Of a stretch of 64,000 bases of DNA, positions 1-9,633 are shown piece after piece. Within the stretch, counting starts at the first letter, position 1. Each line of letters opens with the position of its first letter. The stretch covers positions 84,984 through 148,983 of the forward strand of contig CAJAIK010000094.1 in assembly GCA_903939765.1 (NCBI GenBank), in the 5' to 3' direction. The notes below the pieces were generated by a model that saw only the letters and a program-made list of their open reading frames with translations, ran no database searches and had not been told where the DNA came from. The DNA is from an uncultured Chlorobiaceae bacterium (lineage in GTDB: Bacteria > Bacteroidota > Chlorobiia > Chlorobiales > Chlorobiaceae). Made by a program: the position numbers and the translations under genes.

Positions 1-274
1 TTGGCATATCCTGTTGCCCGAGGTGTACGCCGTCGGCTTTGCTCGCCATGGCAATGTCCACACGGTCGTTGATGATGCAGAGTGCGTGGTGTTCGTGGCA
101 AAGTTTGCAAATTTCAACAGCCCATAAAAAAAGCTGGTTCCCTGATGCATGTTTATGGCGGAGCTGGATTATGGCTGCTCCTCCCTTGAGGGCCTGCTTT
201 GCAAGGGAGAGCGGGCAGAACGCCTCATCGGTTATGACGCAGAGAAATGGTGAGGAGGGCATCACAGGCGTCAT
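1..274 (-). CDS. thiE: Thiamine-phosphate synthase ThiE, N-terminal part (cut by window edge)
   Basis: The reverse complement of the first 274 bases reads as an open frame from an ATG through the left edge; the ORF track does not list it. About 91 residues are visible. They contain the family's phosphate/pyrimidine-site patterns AIIQLRHK (about residues 35-42) and [20 protein letters not shown] (about 69-88). ThiE joins HMP-pyrophosphate and thiazole phosphate to give thiamine phosphate. The start ATG overlaps the stop of the upstream gene in an ATGA arrangement, so the two are probably translationally coupled. The C-terminal half lies outside the window, so integrity cannot be judged. Confidence 0.85.
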   Translation of the reverse strand, partial: MTPVMPSSPFLCVITDEAFCPLSLAKQALKGGAAIIQLRHKHASGNQLFLWAVEICKLCHEHHALCIINDRVDIAMASKADGVHLGQQDMP

Positions 275-921
275 GGATTAATATGGATATAAAGTTCTTC
301 AATCGTTTCTGCAAATCGGGCAGTGTCATGAAAGAGGGAGAGTGCGGCGATTCCGTAGGCGCCTTTTGCCATGCAGAGCGGAGCGTTTTTTTGTGTTATA
401 CCGCCCAGTGCAAAGACGGGAAGGGAGGTTGCCTGGCAGAGCTCACCAAGTTTTTCGAGACCCTGAGGTGGGCCGTATATTCTTTTTGAGGGGGTGTCAA
501 ATACCGGGCCGAAAAGTAAATAATCAGCACTGGCTTTTTCGGCAAGGTGCAAGGCGGATTGAGAATGAACACTGCATCCATAGATTAGTGTTGGAGCAAT
601 CGTTCTAAGCACTGTGGCTGAACAGGCGTTTTCCGGCAGATGCACTCCGTCAAGTCTGGCTGCAAGGGCAAGATCAACACGCTCATTAATCAGCAAAAGA
701 GTGCCTTCGGGAAGCTCGATTTCGCGAGCTTTGAGGGCCAGCGTTAACAGTTCTTTTGCGTTGAGCTTTTTTTCCCGGATCTGTACCATGCAGGAATGAG
801 AGCGGGGGAGGAGGGCAAGTTGCTTGAGAAGCAATGTGCCATTATCAGCACGTTCCTCTCCGCTGCTGATGAGACAGAGACGGGGAAGGAAAGCTTTTTT
901 TTTTGTTCGATTATCATTCAT
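271..921 (-). CDS. Second thiamine-phosphate synthase family protein (ThiE/TenI-like)
   Basis: A TIM-barrel protein of the ThiE/TenI family. Visible motifs, in order, are [49 protein letters not shown] and FALGGI. GVHLPE replaces the GVHLGQxD of true ThiE, as in many TenI-type members, so this copy may be a TenI thiazole tautomerase or a divergent synthase. I chose the ATG at 921 rather than the ORF-track start at 978, because the extra 19 residues are low-complexity and precede the first conserved strand. It lies upstream of thiE on the same strand with a 4-bp ATGA overlap. Family assignment is firm; the exact reaction is inferred. Confidence 0.8.
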   Translation of the reverse strand: MNDNRTKKKAFLPRLCLISSGEERADNGTLLLKQLALLPRSHSCMVQIREKKLNAKELLTLALKAREIELPEGTLLLINERVDLALAARLDGVHLPENACSATVLRTIAPTLIYGCSVHSQSALHLAEKASADYLLFGPVFDTPSKRIYGPPQGLEKLGELCQATSLPVFALGGITQKNAPLCMAKGAYGIAALSLFHDTARFAETIEELYIHINP

Positions 922-1102
922 CTGTTTAAAATACTTTGATTTGTGATGGACTATAAATAATATTAACGGTAATACCAACTAACAGGTTTTCCTGTGTTTG
1001 CCGTTCGTGTCACCATCTTGTTCTTGAGGCGTTTTTCCTGAAACCATTGCTTCAGAATAGCCTGCAGCAACAGCTTCCGTAACTCCCAAATCTCTTTTAT
1101 TA

Positions 1103-1582
1103 ATGGGCATCATCGAAGAAAAAATCACTCGGATCGGTTTCATTTTGCCGCAGTTGCCAACCGCAGCAGGGCTTTATTCTCCTGCTATCCGGAGTGGAAA
1201 TCTGGTCTATACATCAGGTCAACTTCCTCTTCTTGACGGGAAACTGGTTGAGCCGGGCGGGATGGGCAAGGTTAATGAGGAGTGTAAAGAGGATGCTGCC
1301 AACGCGTCAAAAGTTGCAATACTCAATGCGCTTTCGGCAATTAAATCGGTGACGGGAACACTTGACAGTATTGAGCGAATTGTCAAACTTACCCTTTATG
1401 TCGCCAGTGAACAGGACTTTTCGAGCCAGCATATTGTTGCTAACGGGGCGTCGTCATTGCTGCATAAAATTTTCGGGGAGCGGGGAAGTCATGCAAGAAG
1501 TGCTGTGGGTGTTGCGGGATTACCACTCAATGCAAGTCTTGAGATTGAGCTTATTGCCCAGTGTAAATTCCCTGTTATATAG
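1103..1582 (+). CDS. RidA/YjgF-family protein (enamine/imine deaminase-like)
   Basis: A 159-residue RidA-superfamily protein. It carries the signature strings LVYTSGQLPL (about 35-44) and, near the C-terminus, ARSAVGVAGLPLNASLEIEL, the longer-loop variant typical of the ~150-residue branch rather than the 127-residue RidA. The family's usual Arg (in HARSAV) and Glu (SLEIE) that bind the substrate carboxylate and activate water are present. RidA clears reactive 2-aminoacrylate; the role of this branch is less well defined. It stands alone, divergent from the thi genes. No clear Shine-Dalgarno precedes the ATG, which is common for this genome. Confidence 0.85.
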   Translation: MGIIEEKITRIGFILPQLPTAAGLYSPAIRSGNLVYTSGQLPLLDGKLVEPGGMGKVNEECKEDAANASKVAILNALSAIKSVTGTLDSIERIVKLTLYVASEQDFSSQHIVANGASSLLHKIFGERGSHARSAVGVAGLPLNASLEIELIAQCKFPVI

Positions 1583-1674
1583 GGGTATCGGCAAAGTTTA
1601 CTGTTACTGATTATTATTTTAATACTGCAATATACCAGCCTCCAATCACAACCGCCAGTCCATAAGAATATCTT

Positions 1675-1713
1675 ATCTCATGATGATTTGTTGATAACAA
1701 ATCATCATGAGAT
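1675..1713 (+). terminator. Perfect 18-bp-arm hairpin downstream of the ridA-like gene
   Basis: ATCTCATGATGATTTGTT is followed by a GAT loop and its exact reverse complement, then GTTTTTA. The stem is long but only moderately GC-rich. It begins about 90 bases after the RidA-family stop and probably acts as a Rho-independent terminator. The unusual length and perfect symmetry could also make it a protein-binding palindrome. Confidence 0.65.
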
Positions 1714-2354
1714 GTTTTTATTTGTAATAAATAACTTTTGTTATTGTTATGTTTTTTTTGTTGAAAAGTAGTCCCATTTTTTGTGGAAAGATCGGCCTTT
1801 TATTTTTTTATTTCTGTTATAAATTTTATTTTTATATGCTAATGTTTTGTTTAATAGAAACAATATAATTTGTTTTAATTGAATCACTTATATTATCTTT
1901 ATTGACAAAAACTTTAACTTGTTAATTATTTTTTTATAATGATTTTTCATTTATTTGTTTTTGGTTTTTATGCAATATCTTTGTTGTGTTTCGTATGCGA
2001 TATTGTATCTGTTGTTATTGTTTTTATCTTCATTATTTTTTTAAATGCATTGGTATTTATGTTGGTATTTGCTGCGATCAGGTGCGTTGTTCTTTTGTGG
2101 TAATACTTTTTTTAAATTTCTTTTTTGTTGGTGATAATATCGATGCTGATGTTATTTCTTTTTTGTTTATAGTGTTTGCTCCGGGATATTGTTTATTTGT
2201 TTAAAGGGTGGCAGCTTCTCTGGTGTTGTGACGTTGCCGGGTAGTGTGGTTTGTTGATTGTGCAATGTTTTTTTGTGATTTGGATTTGTGATCGGTAAAC
2301 TGTAACTCACAGAAATAATCAGGCCCATTCTCTTTTGCTCTTAACAATCCCTTT
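1714..2354. other. T-rich non-coding tract between the ridA-like gene and ctpA
   Basis: About 640 bases with very strong T excess on the + strand (many T4-T8 runs, frequent TTGTT/TTATT words). The one listed + ORF here (72 aa) is Phe/Cys/Ile-rich and looks like a by-product of the skew. A TTGACA at 1902-1907 could be a -35 element, but the matching -10 (ATTATT) is weak. A distant promoter or long leader for ctpA may lie here; I see no RNA gene I can name. Confidence 0.4.
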
Positions 2355-4004
2355 ATGTCCCGTGTATTGATCATCGTTATCGTGTTCGTTTGTGGAGCTA
2401 TTGCAGGCTGGAGTTTCAGTGGAGGGCGGCAGAACGGCGGTTCCCGGTCACAGAATAAAATCATTGAGGCCTATGGTTTGATGAAGGATTTCTATGTTGA
2501 TGAAGTTAATGGTGACAGTCTTGCGGCGGCAGGTATCCAGGGTATGGCAGAGCATCTGGATCCTCATACGGTTTATCTGGAACCGGAAAAGGTATCCTAT
2601 TCGCAGGCAGAGTTTGACGGTAATTTTGATGGCATTGGTATAGAGTTTGATGTTATTAACGATACGCTGTTTGTCGTAACTCCCCTTTCGGGAGGGCCGA
2701 GCGCAGCAGTTGGAATTTCATCCGGTGATCGAATCCTCGCCATTGACTCTGTTTCAGCGATTGGAATTACACAGCAGGAGGTGCTCAGAAAACTGAGAGG
2801 AACCCGCGGGACCCGGGTGCAATTAAAAGTGCTCAGACCTCTCAGTGGAAAGTTGATTGACTTTCTGGTGACCAGGGGAAAGATATCGACGTCGAGTATT
2901 GATGCTGCTTTCATGATTGATCATCGTGTGGGGTATATTCGATTGAGTCGTTTTATTGCAACGACGGCTGATGAATTCCGCAAGGCTCTTGCTTTGTTGA
3001 AAGGGCAGGGTATGGTTCGGCTTGTGATTGATTTGCGGGGAAATCCGGGAGGGTTTCTTGAACAGGCTGTGGCGGTTGCAGATGAATTCCTCGCTAAAGG
3101 GCAGTTGATTGTCTACACGAAAAGCCGCCATGGAGGTGCTGAGGATTTGCGTTACACGGCAAGGTCTGGTGGCAGTTATGAAAAAGGTGATCTGATTGTG
3201 CTGGTCGACAAGGGAAGTGCATCAGCATCAGAAATTCTTGCTGGAGCACTGCAGGACAATGGGAGGGCTCTTGTTGTCGGTGAGCTCTCTTTCGGTAAAG
3301 GTCTGGTGCAGCGTCAACTTCCGTTTGCTGATGGTTCAGCTCTTCGCATGACCATATCAAGGTATTATACTCCTTCGGGTCGACAGATTCAGCGTGTTTA
3401 TCGAAAGGGTATTGCAGGGCGTGAACATTATTTTCAGGATGCGATGACAGAGGTTCGCCCGTGGAAACTCTTCACTCGTCCTGATAGTTTATTGTACTTG
3501 CGGAACGATGAGGTTTCTGTGTACAATACGGCTTCATTGCCGCGACAGGTAGCAGCTCTGACCCTGAAGAAAACAAAGGTGCAAAGCAAGCTGGCTGAAC
3601 TGAAAGATGCAGGAGGCATTATTCCTGATTTTTGGGTGACCTCGAAGAGCTATTCGGATTTTTATCAGAAACTCTCTCAGTCAGGCTCTTTTGATGACAT
3701 AGCGAGAAAGCTTCTTGATAATCCTCGAAGCTTGACTCAGCTTTACCGTAATTCGCTTGAGCGCTTCATTGCCGATTATTCTGAAGAGAGTCATTTTGAA
3801 GCTCTTGTTATCAAGACCTGCAGGGAAAATAAGATTGACTTTGATCGGGTTGGTTTTATCCGGGATAGAAAATACATTGTACGAGCGGTAAAGTCGAAAA
3901 TTGCTCATCAGCTTTTTGGTGCTGAGGGCCAGTTGAGGTTTTATGTGCTTCATGTTGATCCTGTCGTCAGGGTAGCCGAAACGGTGCCAATCAGAAGGCA
4001 GTGA
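2355..4004 (+). CDS. ctpA: S41 C-terminal processing peptidase (CtpA type)
   Basis: A 549-residue periplasmic serine protease. Residues ~4-22 form an uncleaved anchor or signal helix (VLIIVIVFVCGAIAGW). A PDZ domain follows (about 85-170, with GIGIEFDV and GDRILAID), then the S41 core. The catalytic dyad is visible as KGSASASE with Ser290 and, 25 residues later, Lys315 in FGKGLVQ, the standard S41 spacing. The C-terminal ~180 residues are an extension seen in Bacteroidetes/Chlorobi members. CtpA-type enzymes trim C-termini of exported proteins. It probably stands as its own transcription unit, followed 64 bases later by the START-domain genes. It is distinct from the two Prc-type S41 proteases at 35.7 and 38.6 kb. 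Confidence 0.92.
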   Translation: MSRVLIIVIVFVCGAIAGWSFSGGRQNGGSRSQNKIIEAYGLMKDFYVDEVNGDSLAAAGIQGMAEHLDPHTVYLEPEKVSYSQAEFDGNFDGIGIEFDVINDTLFVVTPLSGGPSAAVGISSGDRILAIDSVSAIGITQQEVLRKLRGTRGTRVQLKVLRPLSGKLIDFLVTRGKISTSSIDAAFMIDHRVGYIRLSRFIATTADEFRKALALLKGQGMVRLVIDLRGNPGGFLEQAVAVADEFLAKGQLIVYTKSRHGGAEDLRYTARSGGSYEKGDLIVLVDKGSASASEILAGALQDNGRALVVGELSFGKGLVQRQLPFADGSALRMTISRYYTPSGRQIQRVYRKGIAGREHYFQDAMTEVRPWKLFTRPDSLLYLRNDEVSVYNTASLPRQVAALTLKKTKVQSKLAELKDAGGIIPDFWVTSKSYSDFYQKLSQSGSFDDIARKLLDNPRSLTQLYRNSLERFIADYSEESHFEALVIKTCRENKIDFDRVGFIRDRKYIVRAVKSKIAHQLFGAEGQLRFYVLHVDPVVRVAETVPIRRQ

Positions 4005-4068
4005 ATGAACAGGGATGGGAATGTGAGGTGAGCTGGCTGTTTTTTTTAATCGTTTAAATCTTTTTTTT

Positions 4069-4725
4069 ATGTCGATACTTGAAAAAATCAATGATGCGAC
4101 CTGTACGTTACGACTGAAAAATGAATGGCTTAAAATATTTACCTGTCCGGTTCCAAGTTCTGATTTTCTCTCGTTTGTTACCATTGCGACCATTGATGCG
4201 CCCCAGCATGCGGTTTTGAGTCTTTTATATGATATCGAAGTTGCTACCGAGTGGGTCTGGAAAACCAGAGAGATGCGTCTGCTGCAGGAGTTGAGCGAAG
4301 ATGAGGGGCGGATTGTTTATCAGCTTGTCAGTGCTCCATGGCCTGTTTCTGACCGCGAAATCATAACCCGGTCGCAGGGGTATATGGATCCCGAAACATC
4401 TGAAGTGTTTATCAAGCTTGAGTGTGTGGCGGATTATCTGCCCAAAAACGATAAATATGTCCGCGTTCCTGAACTTCAGGGAGGGTGGAACATTATTCCT
4501 CTTTCAGAGAATCAGTGCCGGGTTGTTTTTCGCCTTCATATCGAACCGGGCGGAGAGATTCCATCCTGGCTTGCCAATATCGCAGTTATTGATACACCCT
4601 ACCACACCATGGTCAACTTACGCGAAATGGTGAAGAAGGAAAAGTACATGACACCAGTCGATGCTCCGTTCAATAAATCCGCAAAAGATGTTATACAGCA
4701 TTATGAAAAATTTATAACAGAGTGA
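4069..4725 (+). CDS. START-domain protein, first of a tandem pair
   Basis: A 218-residue soluble protein matching the START/SRPBCC lipid-binding fold across its length. Typical segments are [14 protein letters not shown] (about 86-99), the internal repeat-like [20 protein letters not shown] and a C-terminal amphipathic helix. No signal peptide is visible, so it is expected in the cytoplasm. START domains hold a hydrophobic ligand (lipid, sterol or polyketide); bacterial members are poorly characterised and no ligand can be named. The next gene, 51 bases downstream, is a paralogue with the same landmarks, so the pair arose by tandem duplication. Confidence 0.75.
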   Translation: MSILEKINDATCTLRLKNEWLKIFTCPVPSSDFLSFVTIATIDAPQHAVLSLLYDIEVATEWVWKTREMRLLQELSEDEGRIVYQLVSAPWPVSDREIITRSQGYMDPETSEVFIKLECVADYLPKNDKYVRVPELQGGWNIIPLSENQCRVVFRLHIEPGGEIPSWLANIAVIDTPYHTMVNLREMVKKEKYMTPVDAPFNKSAKDVIQHYEKFITE

Positions 4726-4776
4726 TTTGTTGGTGTTTTGTGGCAGTATCGTCAATAATATTACAAAAGAGAGAGT

Positions 4777-5415
4777 ATGGATATCGCAATGATTCTTCAG
4801 GGGAATTGGGATTTTCGCGTTGAGCATAAGGGAATCAAAATATATTCTTCGCGGGTAAGCGGTTCTGATGTTTGCGGTTTCAGGGGGGAGACAGAAGTAC
4901 CGGTATCGTTAAAAAAGCTGATAAGCCTTTTTCACGATATGGCAAATTATCCCCGATGGGTTCATCAGCTTGCCGATATGGATATCCTTGAAAAAACTGA
5001 TGGAGTCGAGTATGTTATGCGCCAGATTATCAATACTCCATGGCCATTGCAAAAGAGAGAGATTATTCTGCGTACGGGGCTTGTATCGGCAGGAGATAAT
5101 GCCATAGGGGTTACCATGAAAGGGGAACCGGATTATCTGCCGGATAATCCGAAGTACCATCGGGTGCGTCACTCAATGGGTATGTGGGTATTTACCCCGA
5201 CCGGTCACGGAACGATTCACACCTCTTTTGTGATGCATGTTGATCCCGGAAAGGATGTGCCTGCTCCGGTCAGTAATGCGGGTATGTTTGAGGTTCCATT
5301 TTATTCGCTGAACAATATGAGGAATCTGGTGATGAACAGCTCATACAACCCGCCCTATCCGGAGGAAATAGAGGAGCATATCTCTATAGTTGAAGATGTT
5401 CCTGATAAGCCTTGA
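4777..5415 (+). CDS. START-domain protein, second of a tandem pair
   Basis: A 212-residue START/SRPBCC protein paralogous to the preceding gene: INTPWPLQKREIILRT and PDYLPDNPKYHRVRHSMGMW align with the equivalent parts of the first copy. An AAGAGAGAG stretch lies just upstream of the ATG and may be a ribosome-binding site. Its last 32 bases overlap the 3' end of the convergent heptose kinase gene. Pair retention suggests a heteromeric function or two related hydrophobic ligands, but that is inference. Confidence 0.75.
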   Translation: MDIAMILQGNWDFRVEHKGIKIYSSRVSGSDVCGFRGETEVPVSLKKLISLFHDMANYPRWVHQLADMDILEKTDGVEYVMRQIINTPWPLQKREIILRTGLVSAGDNAIGVTMKGEPDYLPDNPKYHRVRHSMGMWVFTPTGHGTIHTSFVMHVDPGKDVPAPVSNAGMFEVPFYSLNNMRNLVMNSSYNPPYPEEIEEHISIVEDVPDKP

Positions 5416-6373
5416 GTAATTTTTCCGCACTGACAGGTACTGCGCCCACTTCCTGGCAGACCGTTCCTGCAGCAATATTGGCTATGGTTGCGTTAGTCAC
5501 GATATCGATTCCGGTGGCAGCGCCGAGTGCAAGCGTACCGATAACTGTGTCTCCTGCCCCTGAGACATCGACCACATCAAGCGATGTTGCTGCAATATGG
5601 GTGAAAGAACCATTGTTACAGATGGTCATGCCCTTTTCGCCTCTTGTGACGATAATGGTTTCAGCCTCAATTTTTTCCTGAAGCCGGAGACAGGCATTTT
5701 CGACCTCATCGTCATTGTTGTGCAGTACGATGCCCAGGGAGGCAGCCATCTCCAAAAGGTTTGGCTTGAAAACAGAACACCCTCTGTAGGCAAAGAAATT
5801 CTGGAGTTTGGGATCAACAAGAATAGGGATATTACGTCGTTTTGCCGATGTGATAAGGTGTTGAATGATTGGTGCGGCAAGCACTCCTTTGTTGTAGTCT
5901 TCGAGCACGACAGCGTCAATTGAATTGATTATGGCGTCAAAGGAGTCAACGATTGCCTGGCCGATCGTTGCATCAACCTCCTTCCTGCTTTCGAAATCCA
6001 CCCTTGTGATATGATGGTTTTGCGAAAGGATCCTTGTTTTGCATGTTGTTGGCCTCGAAGGGTCGCATATCAGTCCTTCGGTTGCAAGCCCGCGACTGCG
6101 AAAAAGATCCAGAAGTATCTCCCTGTTTCCATCTGCCCCGGTAATGCCGATCAACAGGGTTTCCGCTCCAAGTGAGAGGGTGTTGAGTGCCACATTTGCG
6201 GCTCCCCCAAGCCGGTGATCTTCATGGGTGACATCGACAACCGGTACCGGATATTCTGGTGAAATGCGCGAGACATGGCCAAAAATATACTTGTCAAGCA
6301 TAATATCGCCGATAACAGCAATTCGCCTGGATTGAAAAGAGTCAAGAATGTTTTTTATGGAGTTTGTTGGCAT
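5384..6373 (-). CDS. hldA: D-glycero-beta-D-manno-heptose-7-phosphate kinase (HldA / RfaE domain I)
   Basis: A 329-residue PfkB/ribokinase-family kinase with the features of the RfaE N-terminal domain: DIMLDKYIFG (about 22-31), LGGAANVALN (about 55-64), FKPNLLE, and the anion-hole/catalytic motif DVSGAGDTVIG near residue 270. It lacks the C-terminal nucleotidyltransferase domain of bifunctional HldE, so ADP-heptose synthesis here needs a separate RfaE2/HldC gene outside the window. It supplies activated heptose for the lipopolysaccharide inner core. The gene converges on the second START gene with a 32-bp overlap and is divergent from ffh. Confidence 0.9.
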   Translation of the reverse strand: MPTNSIKNILDSFQSRRIAVIGDIMLDKYIFGHVSRISPEYPVPVVDVTHEDHRLGGAANVALNTLSLGAETLLIGITGADGNREILLDLFRSRGLATEGLICDPSRPTTCKTRILSQNHHITRVDFESRKEVDATIGQAIVDSFDAIINSIDAVVLEDYNKGVLAAPIIQHLITSAKRRNIPILVDPKLQNFFAYRGCSVFKPNLLEMAASLGIVLHNNDDEVENACLRLQEKIEAETIIVTRGEKGMTICNNGSFTHIAATSLDVVDVSGAGDTVIGTLALGAATGIDIVTNATIANIAAGTVCQEVGAVPVSAEKLLKAYQEHLQL

Positions 6374-6537
6374 AACGTCTTTTTTTTTGATGTGTTCTGT
6401 CGTTGTTAGCGAAAAATAGTAACAAAAATCGGGTTCAGCAATGAATGTTATGGTTGTATCGTTTTATTTTTTGCTATTTTTTGTTATAATTAAAGCTAAG
6501 CATTTTTAAGCGTTATCTGTAAAAAAAGCAGGAACCA

Positions 6538-7887
6538 ATGTTTGATAGTTTAAGTGATAAATTAGAGGCCACCTTTAAAAAACTGGCAGGTCAAGCCACC
6601 ATTAACGAAGTTAATATTGGTCTCGCCATGCGCGATATCAAGAGAGCTCTGCTTGGTGCCGACGTCAACTACAAGGTAGCAAAGAAATTAATTGAAGAGA
6701 TAAGGGAGAAGTCTCTCGGCGAACAGGTCATAAAAAGCGTCTCACCGGCGCAGATGATTGTAAAAATCGTTTATGATGAGTTGACCGAACTGATGGGTGG
6801 AGAGCAGAAGCCACTGAACCTGTCACCGAAAAAACTGCCAGCCATTATCATGGTCGCCGGATTGCAGGGTTCAGGAAAAACGACTTTTTGTGCAAAATTG
6901 GCGTTACGGCTGAAAAAGAGCGGAAAACAGCCGATGCTTGTTGCGGCTGATGTTTATCGTCCGGCAGCAGTTGATCAGCTTAAGGCTCTCGGTCAGCAGG
7001 TTGGTGTTCCGGTGTTTGCCATTGAGGAGCAGGACGCGATGAAAGCTGCCCTTCAGGGGTTGGAAGCTGCGCGCTCAAATGCGAATGATGTTGTTATTAT
7101 CGATACAGCAGGACGGCTGCAGATTGATCAACTCATGATGGCTGAGGCTGAGGCTCTGAAAGATGCCCTCAAGCCTGACGAACTGCTTTTTGTTGTTGAT
7201 TCCATGATGGGGCAGGAGGCTGTCAATACCGCAAAAGCCTTCAATGACCGCCTTGATTTTGATGGCGTTGTGCTTACCAAGCTCGACGGTGATTCAAGGG
7301 GCGGTGCAGCGCTTTCGATTCGCCAGGTTGTTGAAAAGCCGATTAAATTTATCAGCATCGGTGAAAAGGTTGACGATCTTGACCTTTTCTATCCCGATCG
7401 TATGGCCCAGAGGATTCTGGGAATGGGTGATATCGTAAGCTTTGTTGAAAAAGCACAGGAAAATCTTGATCTTGAGAAGACTCTTGAGATGCAGAAAAAG
7501 TTGATGAAGAACGAGTTTGATCTCAATGACTTTTTCGACCAGTTGCAGCAACTCAAGAAAATGGGCTCAATTCAGGGATTGATTGAAATGGTGCCTGGAT
7601 TGAACAAGATGGTACCGAAGCAGGATCTTGAAAATCTTGACTTCAAGCCAATTGAGGCCATGATCAATTCCATGACCAGGCAGGAAAAAATAAATCCCGA
7701 TATTATTAACGGAAGCCGCCGGCAGCGAATTGCCAGGGGGAGCGGCACGAAAGTTCAGGAGGTTAACCTTCTGCTTAAGCAATTCGGGGAGATGAAGAAG
7801 ATGATGCGTTCGGTATCAAAACTGTCGCAGTCGGGCAGGAAAATTACCTCGCAGAATCTTGCGCTTGACAAGTTTTTAAAACGATAG
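6538..7887 (+). CDS. ffh: Signal recognition particle GTPase Ffh
   Basis: A 449-residue SRP54 protein. The N-terminal helical domain precedes the GTPase domain, with the P-loop [15 protein letters not shown] (about 105-119), DTAGR (about 187), and [14 protein letters not shown] (about 249-262). The methionine-rich M domain follows, with the SRP-RNA-binding [11 protein letters not shown] near residue 395. Length is normal. A GGAA lies just before the ATG. It targets nascent membrane proteins co-translationally. It begins the ffh-rpsP-rimM-trmD-rplS gene string, a widespread bacterial arrangement. Confidence 0.98.
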   Translation: MFDSLSDKLEATFKKLAGQATINEVNIGLAMRDIKRALLGADVNYKVAKKLIEEIREKSLGEQVIKSVSPAQMIVKIVYDELTELMGGEQKPLNLSPKKLPAIIMVAGLQGSGKTTFCAKLALRLKKSGKQPMLVAADVYRPAAVDQLKALGQQVGVPVFAIEEQDAMKAALQGLEAARSNANDVVIIDTAGRLQIDQLMMAEAEALKDALKPDELLFVVDSMMGQEAVNTAKAFNDRLDFDGVVLTKLDGDSRGGAALSIRQVVEKPIKFISIGEKVDDLDLFYPDRMAQRILGMGDIVSFVEKAQENLDLEKTLEMQKKLMKNEFDLNDFFDQLQQLKKMGSIQGLIEMVPGLNKMVPKQDLENLDFKPIEAMINSMTRQEKINPDIINGSRRQRIARGSGTKVQEVNLLLKQFGEMKKMMRSVSKLSQSGRKITSQNLALDKFLKR

Positions 7888-7935
7888 ATTACATATTCAC
7901 TGTTAACAGTAAACATTAACTAAAATACTTTAGCC

Positions 7936-8346
7936 TTGGTAAAGATTAGACTGAAAAGAGCAGGAAGAAAAAAATTGCCGGTATACCAGATTGTCGTGGC
8001 CGATGCGCGCTCACCAAGGGACGGCAAATTTCTTGAAGTTGTTGGCACTTATCAGCCAACAGCGAAACCGCATGCTGTCACTATTAAAAAAGACCGTATT
8101 GTTTACTGGATGCAGACTGGCGCACAGCCAACCGCAACCGTGAATAGCCTTATCCGCACGACCGGGTTGCTTTATGAACTCAGGCTTAAAAGCATGGGTC
8201 GCAGCGAGGATGAAATTTCGGCTGAGATGGAAAAGTGGCAGGCGCATCAGACTGTAAGACGTCAGAAGAGGCTTGCATTGAAATCTCACCGTCGCAGCGC
8301 CAAAAAAGAGGCTGAAGCGAAAGCTGCTACAGGTGGAGAGGCGTAA
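7936..8346 (+). CDS. rpsP: 30S ribosomal protein S16
   Basis: A 136-residue protein beginning [20 protein letters not shown], the invariant N-terminus of bS16, with the conserved [15 protein letters not shown] just after. The start codon is TTG at 7936: the protein must begin at that residue and no ATG or GTG is available. No Shine-Dalgarno is evident; a 12-bp palindrome ACTGTTAACAGT lies at 7899-7910 between ffh and the start. The C-terminus carries an extra Lys/Ala/Glu-rich tail of about 40 residues, common in this phylum. It lies 48 bases after ffh. Confidence 0.97.
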   Translation: MVKIRLKRAGRKKLPVYQIVVADARSPRDGKFLEVVGTYQPTAKPHAVTIKKDRIVYWMQTGAQPTATVNSLIRTTGLLYELRLKSMGRSEDEISAEMEKWQAHQTVRRQKRLALKSHRRSAKKEAEAKAATGGEA

Positions 8347-8370
8347 TCACTCTTTTACGGTGAGGCCAGA

Positions 8371-8874
8371 ATGGAACTCTATCTGACAGGCATTATCCTC
8401 AAACCGAAAGGATTGAAGGGTGAGGTGAAGGTGGAGCCGATTACGGACTTCCCTGAAAGTTTTCTTTCTCGCAAAGAGTATTACGCGGGGTTGTCCGTCG
8501 ATTCGGTTGAACGGTTAAAGGTAAAAAAAGCCGCTCTTGGCGGCGGGTTTGCATGGTTGTTCTTTGAAGAAGTTGACAGTATGGAAAAAGCTGAAGGGCT
8601 TACAGGCTGGAAACTGTTTGTTGAAGAGAGTCAACTCATGCAACAGCCGCAGGGTCGGGCCTATCTTCATGAGATTATAGGGATGAGGGTTCTTGATCGC
8701 GCTCGCCGTGATGTTGGCATTGTTACCAATGTTCTTGCCATGCCGGCGCATGACGTGTATGAGGTCAAGGTAGGCGAAAAAAAGATTCTGTTGCCAGCAA
8801 TAGAGCAGTTTGTTGAAGAGTTTAATCTTCGTGAACAGTACATTGTCATACCAAGGTTTGATGAGTTTCTGTAA
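8371..8874 (+). CDS. rimM: Ribosome maturation factor RimM
   Basis: A 167-residue RimM. The N-terminal beta-barrel starts with YLTGIILKPKGLKGEVKVEPITDFPESF. The C-terminal PRC-barrel contains YLHEIIGMRVLDRARRDVGI, AMPAHDVYEVKV and the closing PAIEQFVEEFN. RimM assists 16S rRNA processing and binds S19 in the 30S head. A GTGAGG lies about 10 bases before the ATG. It is 24 bases after rpsP and 29 before trmD, in the usual order. Confidence 0.95.
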   Translation: MELYLTGIILKPKGLKGEVKVEPITDFPESFLSRKEYYAGLSVDSVERLKVKKAALGGGFAWLFFEEVDSMEKAEGLTGWKLFVEESQLMQQPQGRAYLHEIIGMRVLDRARRDVGIVTNVLAMPAHDVYEVKVGEKKILLPAIEQFVEEFNLREQYIVIPRFDEFL

Positions 8875-8903
8875 ATTGTTGTGCCTGAAAACGTTCTCTG
8901 CTC

Positions 8904-9596
8904 ATGAGTGCCATAAGGATTGATGTGATTTCCGTCATTCCGGGTTTTTTTGATTCACCGCTTGACAATGGATTGTTAAGCATTGCTCGCCGAAAAAATC
9001 ACGCGGAAATTTACATCCATAACCTGCATGACTATGGACTTGGCAGGTATAAACAGGTTGATGATTCTCCTTTTGGCGGTGGAGCCGGAATGGTGCTGCG
9101 TCCAGAACCGATTTTTGCCTGTATTGAAGCACTGAAAGCCGAAAGAGAGTATGATGAGGTGATTTTTTTTTCACCGGATGGAGAACTGTTTGAGCAGTCT
9201 ATGGCAAACCGGTTTTCAAGGATGCAAAACCTGATTCTTCTCTGTGGTCACTACAAGGCGGTTGATGAAAGAGTTCGTCAGAGTTTGATTACCTTGGAGA
9301 TCTCCATGGGTGATGTTGTTGTTTCAGGCGGGGAGATACCGGCACTGTTTTTTATGGATGCTCTTGTCAGGGTTATTCCAGGTGTTCTTGGTGACAGTGA
9401 GTCGGCACTGACGGACTCTTTTCAGGCAGGAATCCTTGATTGTACCTATTATACCCGTCCGGCAGAATTCAGGGGGATGAAGGTGCCAGAAGTACTGCTG
9501 ACCGGTCACCACAGCAATATTGAGCGGTGGCGCAGCGAAAACGCTCTCGATCGAACACGTGAGCGCCGACCGGATATTCTCGATCAAGATGTATAA
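8904..9596 (+). CDS. trmD: tRNA (guanine37-N1)-methyltransferase TrmD
   Basis: A 230-residue SPOUT methyltransferase that makes m1G37 in tRNAs reading CNN codons. The N-terminus [17 protein letters not shown], the [17 protein letters not shown] loop, the knot segment [15 protein letters not shown] and [20 protein letters not shown] are the expected signatures. [13 protein letters not shown] near the C-terminus is also typical. Length is normal. Confidence 0.97.
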   Translation: MSAIRIDVISVIPGFFDSPLDNGLLSIARRKNHAEIYIHNLHDYGLGRYKQVDDSPFGGGAGMVLRPEPIFACIEALKAEREYDEVIFFSPDGELFEQSMANRFSRMQNLILLCGHYKAVDERVRQSLITLEISMGDVVVSGGEIPALFFMDALVRVIPGVLGDSESALTDSFQAGILDCTYYTRPAEFRGMKVPEVLLTGHHSNIERWRSENALDRTRERRPDILDQDV

Positions 9597-9633
9597 GAAT
9601 TAAAGAAAAAATAACGTAAATAGCATAGTTGTC

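Noticed and set aside
1986-2204. 72-aa + ORF in the T-rich tract
   Set aside because: Phe/Cys/Ile-rich with no ribosome-binding site; it follows from the base skew.
7899-7910. ACTGTTAACAGT palindrome between ffh and rpsP
   Set aside because: Short, AT-rich and without a known partner; noted in the rpsP entry but not enough for a site call.
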